Origin: Odontocerum albicorne
Lineage: Eukaryota; Arthropoda; Insecta; Trichoptera; Odontoceridae
Reading direction: 5' to 3'
DNA length: 64,000 nucleotides
Assembly: GCA_949825065.1 (NCBI GenBank)
Contig: OX463845.1
Coordinates: 29,077,315-29,141,314, forward strand
Of the stretch, positions 20,831-32,387 are shown one piece after another; position 1 is the first letter of the stretch; each line of letters opens with the position of its first letter. Under the pieces are notes generated by a model, which saw nothing but the letters and a program-made list of their open reading frames with translations, did not search any database and was not told where the DNA came from. Position numbers and translations under genes: made by a program.

Positions 20831-21149
20831 TCGTCCTATATGTACTTGTTAAAATAAATTAAATTGTCTTCTTTCAGGATCGATTTATTGTATTATTTTA
20901 TATATTTATTTGTGATAGCAGTGGAACTTACAGACCATCCATATTTAATTTTCTCTTATTGAAAATTACTAGACAATTTTCCTTCGCACCACGATCCTTC
21001 ATTTCGTAAATTTTGCAATGATTCGCCTTTTATAATATCTGGGAATGTATTTTACCCGATCTTGCTATGATTCAGTATTGCAAACTCGTTTTACTCATTG
21101 CCTTGAAGTAAATAATAACTCTTAAAGAATTTATCATACTCGAGGGTTC

Positions 21150-21720
21150 AGTCATCGATGTTGATTATTGTGATCTTTTTATTCAGGTATTTATTTAAGA
21201 CTTCCTCATTATTCTGTAGTCTTCTGTTTATCTTCAACATTCTCAAAAATTGTTATTCTGCAGCCTACCTTGTTCCAAAACATTTCAACCAGGAAATCGA
21301 ACTTGACATTTATTTTAGTCCACACACGCATATATTATTATTTCCTCATGACACGAATGTCAATTTTCTTAGTACCTCATCGAAAAAAACTTAAGATCGT
21401 AATGATACGTCTTGGTGTTTCAAATCGGATGCGACCATGTCACACCGGTTCAATCAGTGTGTGTATATCCCACGATTTCCAGTCATTATGTCACATCCTG
21501 TCCGCATAATTAAAACGTTGACACCGCACAAAACAAGGCAAATCACACGCTTCAATTGGAACCCTTTTATTTTGAAATCACCCAAATATCCTTACAGGTG
21601 TTTCCTGTTTGCCATCGTCAGCAGGGCTAACGCGACCTCATGTGCTAAGTGTGTGAAGCACGCAGGCGAACAATCAAGGTTGATATTTGATCGTAGTTGA
21701 ATAAATAAAAAAATCTAACA
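21150..21720. other. Coding-like patches, unassigned
   Basis: Plus-strand frames of 78-87 residues overlap here. 21590-21690 is over 50% GC, and on the minus strand has ATGGCAAACAGGAAACACCT followed by GTAAGG, which looks like a start exon with a donor. The patch also has 'ctgacga...gaaac' as in hammerhead-like repeats. I could not decide between host exon and retroelement. Confidence 0.2.
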
Positions 21721-22829
21721 ATATCCTTTTAAAATTATTTGTCGCTAAAATATAAATGCTGGACGCAATAATCTATGCTATGGGAGCATCAATACATTAT
21801 TACCTTTCTTAGCTATCAAGCCCGATTCTTGAATGACATAATATCCCCTTTGTATTATAATATTAGGACTTTGAAAACCCCTGTGTTAACATCCACTGTT
21901 TTACCAACCTCAGACCTTCAATCCATCAACTTCTGTAGTTTCAATTTATATATCAAATTTTTATATACTAATAGGAAATATAGCGAACCCCTCGTTGATC
22001 CATAAACTTTTGTTTTATGCACCTGACAATTATTCAGGCCATCGTGAATTAATAACATTTTTCGGTGTCATATTCCGATGTGATACAAAAGAAAATTCCG
22101 ATGTGATATATTCTATATCTCAGTGGATATGTTGAGAATTAATCTCCTTAATAAACTTTGTCTATATACCTCAGCGACTTCACAGGGAAGCTTGAGTAAT
22201 TATTGTTCATGTTGTTATTTTTAACATTTATCTATTAAATAAATTTATTATAATTTGCATTCTTTTATGCAATTGGATACCTATATAAATTTTAAAATAA
22301 CTATATCCTTTTCAGTTATCAATGTTAAAGCTGATACTATTTTTGGTATTGTGGTGAAAGACGGTATAATAGAATATTGTTAAACAGGTCCGATTATCTT
22401 TATATTTTCTGGAGCATCAGAAGCTGAAGACGTACAAACGTTAAAGAGAATTCTAAAGCTGAAAATATAAGTAAGTTACAAAAGAACATAGTCTCCCTTG
22501 GAGGGACTTTGGTAGATACGAGTACATAAGGAAAAATAAAATATTTCACCTTTTATCAAACAACATTTTTCTCAACCACCAAAAATGTGAAAAAAAACAG
22601 GCTGATAATATAGTTTAGGCTATGGCCAAACCTGCGGACTCGAACCAAAAGATTCCACGTATAAATCGAACTGGCTGCCTCATGTTATACGTAGAACAGT
22701 AAAATAACCCGAATTCGGTCAAAATGTATGGGCGGTACTTTTCCTTGTGTTGACACTGGTCGAAATCATGCATGTGACTATCGTTTAGAAGCAAACTAAC
22801 CTAATTGGAGGATACTTATGGTGAGATAG

Positions 22830-22885
22830 GATACGATTGCCTTAGCGATGTATGGTTGTGAAACATGGCTATTAGTTTTTCAACC
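22830..22885 (+). mobile_element. Small LINE-A fragment
   Basis: 'attgccttagcgatgtatgg' and the following bases encode IALAMYGCETWLL, matching the YGCETW block at the end of the reverse transcriptase. Confidence 0.5.
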
Positions 22886-22959
22886 AACCCTTAAAACGGC
22901 AACTTCCTCGTCGTTGTTAACACTTGACTAGACATTTGACCAATTATTGTCTTCCACAG

Positions 22960-23185
22960 TATAGAAAAAAAAAACGAAAATTAGTTATTAAATTTATTTT
23001 TCAACATTTATTTTCAACATTTATCAACAACTCAGTGAGATACAGACAAAATCCTAGTTTACTGGGGACACGACAAATGAAAGGCAACAAACCCAGATCC
23101 ATTAAAATTGTGTGTCCAAATTAAATTACCTGTTGTTTTTTCGCAAATTATGTATATTTCTTGTCATGTGTAAAATAAATAAAAA
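22960..23185 (+). mobile_element. LINE-D 3' end, inverted relative to 20080-20207
   Basis: 128 bp of near-identity with 20080-20207 (reverse complement), from 'cctagtttactggggacac' to 'cttgtcatgtgtaaaataaa', ending in an A-rich tail. Coding sequence upstream is not recognisable. Confidence 0.7.
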
Positions 23186-23292
23186 AAATAAAATTGGTCC
23201 ATTTTAAACTTAAATTATTTTTTATGTTTATTATCTTTACACATATCATACTTGTTGCTTTAACTTCATCACATTAGAAAGTTTTATTTTTT

Positions 23293-23497
23293 CACTACTT
23301 TTAATACGTATCAACAACATATTTAGTTATTTTCATTACTTTTAATACGTATCAACAACATATTTAGTTATTTTTACTACTTTTGATACGTATCAACAAC
23401 TTATGTAGTTATTTTCACTACTTTTGATACGTATCAACAACATATTTAGTTATTTTCACTACTTTTGATACGTATCAACAACATATTTAGTTATTTT
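23293..23497 (+). repeat. 41-bp tandem repeat, five copies
   Basis: Copies start at 23293, 23334, 23375, 23416 and 23457. Each unit has CACTACTTTTGATACGTATC, then 'aacaacatatttagttatt'. The first two copies have A instead of G before ATACGTATC. The central GATACGTATC is a perfect palindrome. Confidence 0.95.
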
Positions 23498-23774
23498 TTC
23501 AAAACGATTTACTAAGTAACATATAACATACGTAAATTATAGAATACTATTAACGATTTCGTCTTAAAATTGATATTTTTTTCTAAAATCAAATTTTTTA
23601 AAAGAACATAAAATATTGCGACTGTTAATTGATTGAAATTCAATATTTTAGATAATAATAAAATTATCTACGTAGTCTAGTGTTGGAAAATTTGTCTCCT
23701 TTTCAAGTGTTTCGAGTTGAATTCCCGGTGACCTAAAAATGCATTTTTAACATATTTACGGCTATTAAATTTTT

Positions 23775-23935
23775 CTGGTATTCAACATCTGTTTCTTTCA
23801 AAATATCATTCCTTGACCCAATCATACTTTTCTTGGTATTACTTTCTCACACGCGTACTTGCACTATATGTTTGTTTTAGTCTTACTTCATTCATTCGTT
23901 CTACACGCCCAAACCCCCTCGAAACGTTTGTCTCG
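23775..23935 (-). mobile_element. LINE-A fragment
   Basis: 'ctttcaaaatatcattcctt', 'caatcatacttttcttggta' and 'ttcattcgttctacacgccc' match the minus strand of other copies in order (for example 38210-38340). Confidence 0.65.
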
Positions 23936-24039
23936 TAACAATACTCACACGTGCCAAGTACGTGTGCGAGTTTTTTTGCCTCTTGAGATGCGACGTGCAA
24001 TGGTGAATCGCGAGTTTGGTGCCTACTCCAATGGTTCTT

Positions 24040-25290
24040 AGCCCGAAGGATCGATTAGTCGAACCAGAGACAAAGTGTCCCCCGGCAACGCTTTCCAGTA
24101 TACCTGAATTACCAATTTGGACATGTTTCAGGGTATCATAAGAATGAAAAAGAAGATGAAATTATTATTGATGAATTTTCTTAATAATACAAAAAAACTG
24201 ATTTACGAAATAATACATTAAAATAATAGGTTATAGAATAAAAATAACATTTTTCATAAATTGTTTAATACGTATTGATCTTTTGATGCTTTCCTGTTGA
24301 CTCATTTTGACTTCCCCATCAAACCCTAGTGGAGGGTTGTATTTGATATAAAAATGTAATAAATTACACGGATAAGTGCGCACGCGCCTGTGACCCCGAA
24401 CTTCCGTTTTTAAGTTGTATTTTAGTCTCGGTGGTTATATTTTGGGATTTTCTCACGATACTGGCACAAACAAAAACATCAACATATCCGGCCCAATCGT
24501 AATTTATTCAGATTAATACAATTTGTTGCACGTGCACATCATGAATCCTCTATTCGTGTATTTATTTATACTTCTATGTTATTTCAATAAAGACAAACAC
24601 TGAAAGCAGTTTACTATTAGTAAGAATTTAAATGAGTAGATGTCTTATATCGCGCATTTTCAGTGTTCTTTGTGATACTTTTTTACAATTTTAAAAATGC
24701 TGCGGCAATAAAGACAGTAAGTGGTTTTTTACGTGAGATTAAAGAACTAGAACTGCGATAAATAAAAATATTACACGTTTCTTGATAGCAATATAGTATG
24801 TACATATATATCCTAAAATTGCACATATGTGTTAAGACAATGGAAAAAATAATACATTTGACAGAGAATCTATCAATCGGTCTGGACACATCTCTTAACA
24901 TCCTCCCAATCAAGATACACCCCCACCAATAGGAGGTGGATTGGATGAGTTCGTTTTATGGTTAAAAAACCGCTAGGCTGTACAGCACACAACACACAAA
25001 GAAAGTTCAATACAATACGAAAGTGGAGCAACGAGTATGTTATTTCTTTCATATATTATTTTGTTATTCATTTACAGATATCCGATACATTTTTTCTGTA
25101 GTAAATAAATCGTTTAGATTTAAAAGCTTAGGAAATCAATATGAGCATTACATTGATTATTTAAACTACCAATACGAAGTCGAAATCAACCGCTAAAACG
25201 TCAGATATTTTTCAGCCCACGCCCTTGTGCACGTAAATTATAATAAAAATATATTAAATAAGCAGTTACAATAATTCTAAACTCAAAAAT
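24040..25290. other. No gene seen
   Basis: AT-rich spacer before the intact mariner. The 76-residue minus frame at 24683-24913 has no recognisable motif. Confidence 0.45.
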
Positions 25291-25298
25291 ATATAATA

Positions 25299-25329
25299 TT
25301 AGGTCCTTACAAATGAAATTGGCGTTTTG
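25299..25329 (+). repeat. mariner left terminal inverted repeat
   Basis: 31 bp, next to TA at 25297-25298. Transposase binding site. Confidence 0.95.
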
Positions 25330-25486
25330 CCGTACTGGCAACTTTGATCTCAAATATCTTCTCTTTGGTTAGGAATTCCAAATTAAAATTTATACAGCTC
25401 TTTACTCAAGTATTTGTGTTTCGAAAATTAAAATTATTTGTTTTTTCCTCAATTGTTTTTTTTCTTTGCGTCACTCAGTTTACAAA

Positions 25487-26506
25487 ATGGAAAACTTGAA
25501 ATATCGCGTTATTTACGAGTACGAGTTCCACCGTGGCACCAGTGCTGCAGAAACGGCTCGAAGGATTAATGATGTGTATGGCAACGGTGCCGCAAAAGAA
25601 AACACAGTGCGTTTTCGGTTCCAACGTTTTCGTTCTGGAAATTTCGACCTGCAGAAGAAGCCCCGTGGACGGCCGGAGACCAAAGTTGATAATGAAGAAT
25701 TGAAGGCTATTGTGGAAGCGGATCCATCGCAAACCACGTCCGAGTTAGCTGCAGGCTGCGGTGTTAGTGATAAAACTGTTTTAATCCACTTGAAGCAAAT
25801 TGGGAAGGTGAAAAAGCTTGAAAGGTGGGTACCTCACGAATTGAGTGAAGCAAATCAACAAACGCGCGTTGACTGCTGCGTTGCATTACTCAACCGGCAC
25901 AATAATGAAGGGATTTTGAATCGAATCATTACCTGTGATGAAAAGTGGATCCTGTATGATAATCGGAAGCGCTCATCGCAATGGCTGAACCCTGCCGAAC
26001 CAGCCAAACCATGCCCCAAGCGAAAATTGACTCCAAAAAAGTTACTTGTGAGCGTTTGGTGGACTAGTGCTGGTGTCGTTCACTACAGCTTTCTTAAATC
26101 TGGCCAGACGATTACGGCAGATGTCTATTGTCAGCAACTGCAAACCATGATGGAAAAGCTAGCTGCTAAACAACCGAGGCTGGTTAATCGCTCTAGGCCA
26201 CTGCTGCTTCATGATAACGCTAGACCACACACTGCACAACAGACGGCTACCAAATTAGAAGAGCTTCAATTGGAATGTCTAAGACATCCACCGTACTCTC
26301 CGGACCTTGCCCCAACAGATTACTATTTTTTTCGAAATTTGGATAACTTCTTGCAAGGGAAAAAATTCAACTCCGATGGGGCAGTCCAAACCGACTTCAA
26401 AGATTTTATTGATTCCCGTCCGAATGTTTTTTTTAGTAAAGGGATCGATGAACTACCTATGAGATGGCAAAAGTGCATAGATAGCAATGGTACATACTTT
26501 GATTAA
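25487..26506 (+). CDS. mariner transposase, intact
   Basis: 339 residues. The frame also opens seven codons earlier, but only with TTG (25466), so I take the ATG at 25487, which has A at -3 and G at +4. N-terminal DNA-binding part: AAETARRINDVYG (about 20-32), FRFQRFRSGNFD (about 43-54), GRP linker at 61-63 and a second helix-turn-helix at about 84-108. Linker WVPHELSE lies at 114-121. Catalytic D,D34D triad: D151 (TCDEKWI), D243 (LLHDNARPH) and D278 (SPDLAPTDYYFF), with exactly 34 residues between the last two. The protein cuts and pastes the element at TA sites in the nucleus as a dimer. Length, motifs and the end (CIDSNGTYFD) are normal, so it may be active or only recently inactive. Subfamily was not assigned. 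Confidence 0.97.
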   Translation: MENLKYRVIYEYEFHRGTSAAETARRINDVYGNGAAKENTVRFRFQRFRSGNFDLQKKPRGRPETKVDNEELKAIVEADPSQTTSELAAGCGVSDKTVLIHLKQIGKVKKLERWVPHELSEANQQTRVDCCVALLNRHNNEGILNRIITCDEKWILYDNRKRSSQWLNPAEPAKPCPKRKLTPKKLLVSVWWTSAGVVHYSFLKSGQTITADVYCQQLQTMMEKLAAKQPRLVNRSRPLLLHDNARPHTAQQTATKLEELQLECLRHPPYSPDLAPTDYYFFRNLDNFLQGKKFNSDGAVQTDFKDFIDSRPNVFFSKGIDELPMRWQKCIDSNGTYFD

Positions 26507-26553
26507 ATAAATATATTATATTAAAAAAAAATCAACTTTATGTTCCTCCCAAA

Positions 26554-26584
26554 CAAAACGCCAATTTCATATGTAAGGACCTAA
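26554..26584 (-). repeat. mariner right terminal inverted repeat
   Basis: 31 bp, next to TA at 26585-26586, one mismatch to the left end. Confidence 0.95.
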
Positions 26585-27177
26585 TATATTCACTATCCAC
26601 CATAACATTGATGCCGCCTATACTGCCTGAGATATGTGAGCACGTATTCAATGTACTAAGGATGAATAATAAAGTCTAGAAAAGTTCGAATAAAAAAACC
26701 TTTTTCCATGCTTACGAGACATAGAGCTTATCGGTCTCCATAGTTAAGATAATGATGATTTATTCTTTAGCATGGTAAGTGACAGTGCGCAATCACAAGG
26801 TCGCCTTAATTACTTTTGCATGTAATGGAACGTTTAAAACTTTTCTTTAAAAGCTTCCTTATTTTAACTACTACGAGTATAATACTCACACTCTGCCGTC
26901 ACATCCTTACACATTCTTGAATTCCTCTCTCTCACATGCATACATGTCATTCTAGTAATTCTATACACATCACAATCTCATCACCACATCACATTATGTC
27001 CAACAACTCATTATGACACTGTCTATATTCGCACTAGTTAATGACTTGTACTAGTATGTGATGACTTCCAAAACCTCCTCACTCCTCGCTCTTCCTCTGT
27101 TAAATATCTACCTTGTAACATATTTAATATCCGTGTTTGATTTCAGTCTTAACATAATAATGTGATTGCTAACTGGT

Positions 27178-27232
27178 GACCCGGAATGGCGAGGAGATCC
27201 TCGACTACGGGACCCAGCAATGACGGTAATAT
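27178..27232 (+). mobile_element. SINE-B tail (5' truncated)
   Basis: 'ggaatggcgaggagatcctc' then 'gactacgggacccagcaatg' equals the 3' module of SINE-B at 32645, 34975 and 62500. 'ctggtgacccgg' just before it resembles the primer-binding region after an LTR, so a solo LTR to the left is an alternative. Confidence 0.55.
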
Positions 27233-27333
27233 ATGTTGTATCTGGCATTCTCTTCGAATCAACAAGAAAAACATTAAATAAATCTTAATTGAAAACCAAA
27301 TAAAACCCCTTTAAAAAAACGTTTTCAACAGGA

Positions 27334-27392
27334 AACTATTCCGCAACCCCCGGATCACAAGACAGATATCTTGCCAACTAAACTAGAAAGGA
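27334..27392 (-). mobile_element. SINE-A head fragment
   Basis: 'ccgcaacccccggatcacaa' and 'gacagatatcttgccaacta' are the reverse complement of the SINE-A head. Confidence 0.55.
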
Positions 27393-27527
27393 AAATTTGT
27401 ATTCGTATATAGGAAAATGGGAAATTCCCTTTTCTCCACCTTCAATTACTTTCCGCAATACATGACACAACGTATGAGTAGTATAACGGAGTTAATCAAA
27501 ATGTGAACGGATTTATTTTCTACTATA

Positions 27528-28062
27528 CTTGAGAAAATGCAGCATGTCCCTGTGACAGTTCACAAATTTGCCCCAATACAACCTTGTAACGACGTTCAGT
27601 AATTTTGATTATTTTATCAACTTTAATATGAGCCTCGATTCTAATAAATAGAAAGTTATTTAGGTAAATGCATTACATAAAACTAATAACAATGGCAAAT
27701 TAATACATCTTGTTGCAAATTAGCAAAAATGTGGCAGTTTATTTAAATCAAATAATATGTGGTGACGTTTGTCAAAAGTCACTACATTGGCTAGGGATGG
27801 GGTATGCGATAATTGAATTTTCGATTTTTTTATACCTAAAATTAAATATTCGTAATTAGTATTAATTCATAGTGGAGCTTGGCCTATTTAAAGATAGATA
27901 CAAATCATACAATACATTAGAAAGTCAGTATAATGAAAATTAGGAATTAAAACGTCAGTTTAGAGAAAAACCATTTTTCGATTTGTAAAAAAACGATTTT
28001 ACCCCATCCCTTTGAGACATGACATTTCAAATGTCACAGGGACCATCCTACATCTTCTCAAG
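27528..28062. mobile_element. MITE-M, copy 2
   Basis: 535 bp with TA at 27526-27527 and 28063-28064. Inverted ends of about 35 bp: left CTTGAGAAAATGCAGCATG, right (reverse complement) CTTGAGAAGATGTAGGATGG, both leading into 'tccctgtgaca'. It aligns along its length with 4639-5203. No coding frame. Confidence 0.85.
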
Positions 28063-28237
28063 TATAGACATATTTATTATATTGTTGATGAAATTTTATA
28101 TTACATTGACGACTATTATAGAATCAGCAGGTTTATGCTTGTAGTACTAAGGATTACTTAAAATAATCTAAAATGAAGGTTATTTTGTAAGGCTATCTAA
28201 TTATAAGCTATAATGAAGATTTCTTTATTTAATTCAC

Positions 28238-28315
28238 TCACGAACTTAAGCGCCCTTGAGGAGAGTCTACTCTCTAAACGGCGCTGTATAAAATGTAATT
28301 TTTATATTTTTATCC
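28238..28315 (+). repeat. Dispersed repeat with GGCGCTATATAA-type end
   Basis: 'gcgcccttgaggagagtcta' followed by 'ctctaaacggcgctgtataa'. The same block is at 46108-46170 and, inverted, at 3930-4100. Confidence 0.5.
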
Positions 28316-28319
28316 CAAA

Positions 28320-28960
28320 AGTGACTTGCCATAATACTAAATATGTACAGTTTTGATATTTTAATTGACCAACCAGAATGAATGTATCGCAAAAAATATA
28401 TACCTACTCGATATCGGAGATTATCTTTTATTACATCCAAAAGATCACACATCAACGGGTTGGTTGACACAGATGGATACAAAAGAGTGTGCAAATAATA
28501 TAAAGGGCATACAAATAGTGCAATTTACTCGTGGGAACATCCATTGCGAAACCATATTCACTCAAATCCTGTTTCGATCTGACCCTCGCAATACACCTAC
28601 ATCAGAATCATCCCAATACAACACATTCAATACTCACAACACAGACTTTTTCTGATTTTCATTTCAACAACAATCAGAATCAGATTTAGTACTATACTAA
28701 GGCCTATTTAGTTAGGCTACCCCCGTACCATTAAAAAGGCAAGCTTAACAGATGTGTACTGCAGGTGTCCCACATTTTAGCATCAATGGGAAAGTCCTAT
28801 AAAGAATATTGTACAATATAACAATCAAAAGGGTGTACTTCCAAAAGATCAAAACCACATAAAGTACATTAAAATATCAAATTATACTAGAGGTTGTGTA
28901 AGAGTGACGCAAGGATTATATTAGCTTAAAGGGTGTTTTTTAACTTACGTCATATTTATT
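28320..28960. other. No assigned gene
   Basis: Contains a 96-residue plus-strand frame (28365-28655, start MTNQNECIAKNIYLLDIGD). Composition is mildly coding-like, but no family is recognised and no clear splice sites flank it. Confidence 0.3.
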
Positions 28961-29430
28961 CAAATTTTCTGGATTATAAGCGGTCATGGTCTTGAAATAG
29001 TTTTCTCACGATGGCCGAATCACATTTTTTAAAGGCAGCCAGGTGTTTTGGCGATAGTGACAGAACTGGAAAGGGCGATGCGGTGCCCTGTAGTGTGAAA
29101 GGGACGGCCCGATTTGTTTATTATGTATGAATCTTTGATTGCGGGTATTTTTTTTGTTTTATCCCCTCCTTTCCATTGGTGAATGGGGACGGTGGTCCGT
29201 GGAATGCCTACTTTAATTTTGAATAATACGAGTCACAAATCGTGAACAGCCGAACAATTTAAATAAAATAAAATCAAATAATATACTCCACCAGCTTTTT
29301 TATGTTGTATCTCAGATCCCGAAGGACATTTTAGGTGAACTGCGATTTTTTAGTGTAATTATTACAATTGGCAATCCCTCATTAGAGTGATTGAAAAATA
29401 TTATATAAGGCAATATGTTCACAAAGTAAA

Positions 29431-29937
29431 TACAACACATCTTTAGATGTTCTCAGTTGATGAGAGATTAGAATGAACGATACGGTAGACAATCAATTGT
29501 GATCGATTGTAATTGTTAGCCATCCTGCAGATTGAACAGGCCTTTCGCTGAGTACTATTGCAGTGAGTACAGCATGGCTCCAGATGTTCTCAATTGATGA
29601 GAAGTTAGAATGGACGATACGATAGGCTATCCCTTGTGATCGATTATAATTGTCAGCCATCCTGCAGACTGAAGACGTATTTCAACAGGTAGTACAACAT
29701 GTATACAGATGTTCTCAATTGATGAGAGGTTAGAATGGACGATACTATAGAATATTCCTTGTAATTTACTATAATTGTCAGTCATCCTGCAGATGGAAGA
29801 CGTCTTTCATTAGGTAGTACTGCAGTGAATACAACATGCATTTAGATGTTCTAAATTGATGAGAGGTTCGAATTGGCGATACGATATGACATCCGTGTGA
29901 TCGACGATAATTGTCAGCTTTTCTGCAGGATGATGAC
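29431..29937 (+). repeat. Four tandem units of 124-137 bp
   Basis: 'agatgttct.aattgatgagag' marks unit starts at about 29445, 29582, 29706 and 29843. Each unit continues 'gaatggacgatacgata' and 'ataattgtcagccatcctgc'. Divergence is moderate. Confidence 0.9.
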
Positions 29938-29992
29938 GCATGTGTGTGTGTGTGTATGTGTGTGTGTGCGTGTGTGCGCGTATGTGTGCGTG
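29938..29992 (+). repeat. TG microsatellite
   Basis: (TG)n with interspersed TATG and CG steps, directly after the tandem repeat. Confidence 0.95.
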
Positions 29993-30857
29993 ATCTATAT
30001 ATTTACCAATACACCATAGGTAGCATTATCGTTGACAATACCTATTAAACTTTTATTATTGGTATGTAGATGTTTTAACGGACTCAGACATCATTGTAGC
30101 TAAATTTATTTTATATTTTATCTGTCTTTGGGATTGAAGTAGCTTTATATTGTAATTGAAATTGATTTATATTTTAAGATATTAATTAAACCAATTCACT
30201 CATTTCACTTTTCATTGATTCAGTATTTTTGGGTAATACAGACAAAACAACTTAATATTTTAATTATTTTTACGCAGTCTGAGGGAACGTCATTTTATAC
30301 TTACTATCTCTTAGCTTATTTAAAGGCTATATTATTCAATACACTTAAGTGGTTATATTTTTTTTACGAATTTTGTTTTTAACTCAGCGTCGTGTCGTTA
30401 ATTTGAGTTTTAATAGACCGGTGCGCAGATGAAGGTTAGCGTATACTTTTTACGAGATGCGACAGGAAAGGCTTTTTTTCTTGTTTGTTTTGTCCACTCT
30501 ACAATTAGGGGATCACTAAGCATTGAGGCTATTAAGGGAACTTAATGAGGGCAGGTAATGAAGTGGGTACACAGGAATCTCATTCATCAAGATAGCCAAA
30601 ATTATTTTCCCAGACTGGTATATTTAACATGATATGTTAAGACATACCAAGGGATGGCACATACAATCTTTCATCGATTTTTTAGATATGTTTATTGATT
30701 ACTTACTGGGGACTTAAATGGATCCGGCTACCGACTAAAAGGAATGTAACCAAATCACTTTTAATTGGTACTTGGTATCATGAACGCTATATTAGGCCAA
30801 TTTGGGGTCTACAACAGTTCCAGCGCATCATTTTTGACGTTTTCCTCATAATGAAGT

Positions 30858-31073
30858 TGTAGTATCTCTTTACCTATCTCCTTCCTCCAGGATGTTCAAC
30901 AAGAATATATTTGTAGTATCTCTTTACCTATATCCTCCCTCCAGGGTGTCCAACAAGGATATATTTGTAGTCTCTCTTTATCTATCTCCTCCCTCCAGGG
31001 TGTCCAACAAGGATATATTTGTAGTATCTTTACCTATCTCCTCCCTCGAGGATGTCCAATAAGGATATATTTG
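30858..31073 (+). repeat. 54-bp tandem repeat, four copies
   Basis: Starts at 30858, 30912, 30966 and 31020. The unit reads 'tgtagtatctctttacctat' then 'cctccctccagggtgtccaa'. It is a strongly pyrimidine-rich strand. Confidence 0.95.
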
Positions 31074-31319
31074 GGTTGGGACCCATGCTTCCTCCCATTA
31101 TTTAAACATGGCAAGTACATCTGAGTCGTAGCTTTATATGGATGAAACTTGGAAAGTCTGGAAGATGTCATAAAGTTGTCATAAGAATCTCCAACCTGTA
31201 CTGATCCAATATACACATAATTGTTATGTGTAAATTGATCAGTTTTTTTTCTAATAAAATATTTCCTGTGTACTTAAAATGAAACTGTATTTTGAACAAA
31301 TACAAAATGCATTATGAAA

Positions 31320-31650
31320 AATTTGAGGAGTGTTAATGTATGAAAGAAGGGGAAACGCAGACATCAGAAATTAATGTTTTAAATAAGATTAAGAACCGAG
31401 ATTAAAGATAGTTTGGACATGTGGAGAGAGAATGGATGACAAAAGAATGACGAAGCGAGTATACAAGTCAGAAGAGCAAGGTGATTTTAAAATAAGGTAA
31501 AGTGTGAAATATGCATAACTAAGATTGACTATGACGAGATGTATGATGAAGTCGAAAGTTATGTGATTAGATTGAAATGTTTGGAGATCTGTTCTCTCTG
31601 CCTACCCCGTAAAGAGGCATGACGTGATTATATTTCTATATGTAACTACA
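31320..31650 (+). mobile_element. LINE-A fragment
   Basis: 'agatagtttggacatgtgg' (FGHVE), 'tgacaaaagaatgacgaag', then the terminal 'gttctctctgcctaccccgt' and 'ggcatgacgtgattat'. Frames are broken. Confidence 0.65.
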
Positions 31651-31739
31651 GAAGTAGTATTTTTATTTTATTTTTTTAACTGATTTTGAACAATTTAAAA
31701 TAAATAAGGGCAATCCCAATTTGTAGACGATGAGATATC

Positions 31740-32040
31740 TCCATCCATCCAAGACACCCGTGGGCAAGTAGGAAAGACGTGTGTCTTCCAGAACAGGAGT
31801 TAAGAGTCCATTTCCGTTGGTACCCAGATATACCAATGAAAATAAACCTGCTCAATTATCCAATAGGGGCTATAATACAGATGCATAGGAAGGAGGTAGA
31901 CTGTCGTGCTCTGTGAAAGACGAGCTGGAGAAGAGATGCCGTAAACAGAAGTTGCGACAGATCCTGAAAACATCCAAGGTCTATCCTGGATTATAGAGCT
32001 GGATAACCCCATCTCATCAGACCTATCCTGGTTTAAGCCA
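31740..32040 (-). other. Coding-like fragment, unassigned
   Basis: About 45% GC. The 70-residue minus frame (start MGLSSSIIQDRPWMFSGSV) and the alternative frame containing DLGCFQDLSQLLFTASLLQ are both open. Probably a decayed retroelement coding segment. No motif recognised. Confidence 0.25.
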
Positions 32041-32087
32041 ATATTTTTTATTTATTGCCAACATTTATCAAAATCTATTTTTTTATT

Positions 32088-32300
32088 GACGACCTCCGTG
32101 ACTTTTTTGATATGGCGCAAGTCACCCAACACGGAGGTTATCGGTTTCAGTTTCCGCTGCTACCCAAATTTTATTTTCCAATTTAATTTCCCCTCTAGGT
32201 TTGTTTAACATATTTCTGGTTAATTGGAAAAAGTTGCTATTTGGCAATTAAACAGCCAATTAAACAGGTTGTACTGTAAACAACGAAAGTGTAATACAAT
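32088..32300 (+). mobile_element. SINE-A copy
   Basis: Starts 'gacgacctccgtgacttttt' and ends 'caacgaaagtgtaatacaa'. The B box is decayed ('cggtttcagtttccg'). Confidence 0.8.
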
Positions 32301-32387
32301 AAAAAAATCGAATTTGATACTATATTACCATCATGCCATGTCCCAATCAGAGTGGGCAAAGACAACAGATCTCCAGTTCATCCATTG

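Larger units (their letters stand above)
25299..26584 (+). mobile_element. Complete mariner transposon
   Basis: A 1286-bp element, the usual size for mariner. The terminal inverted repeats begin TTAGGTCCTTACA and end ATGAAATTGGCGTTTTG, and match at 30 of 31 positions (A versus T at position 14). TA target duplications are at 25297-25298 and 26585-26586. There are 188 bp before the start codon and 78 bp after the stop. Both ends and the gene are whole, which sets this copy apart from every other transposon here. Confidence 0.97.

Noticed and set aside
25475..25737. Two minus-strand frames of 74-85 residues
   Set aside because: They are antisense shadows of the mariner transposase.
26860..27178. 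Possible solo LTR ending just before 'ctggtgacccgg'
   Set aside because: No matching second LTR, no clear TG...CA ends and no target duplication could be seen. The following sequence is explained by the SINE-B tail.
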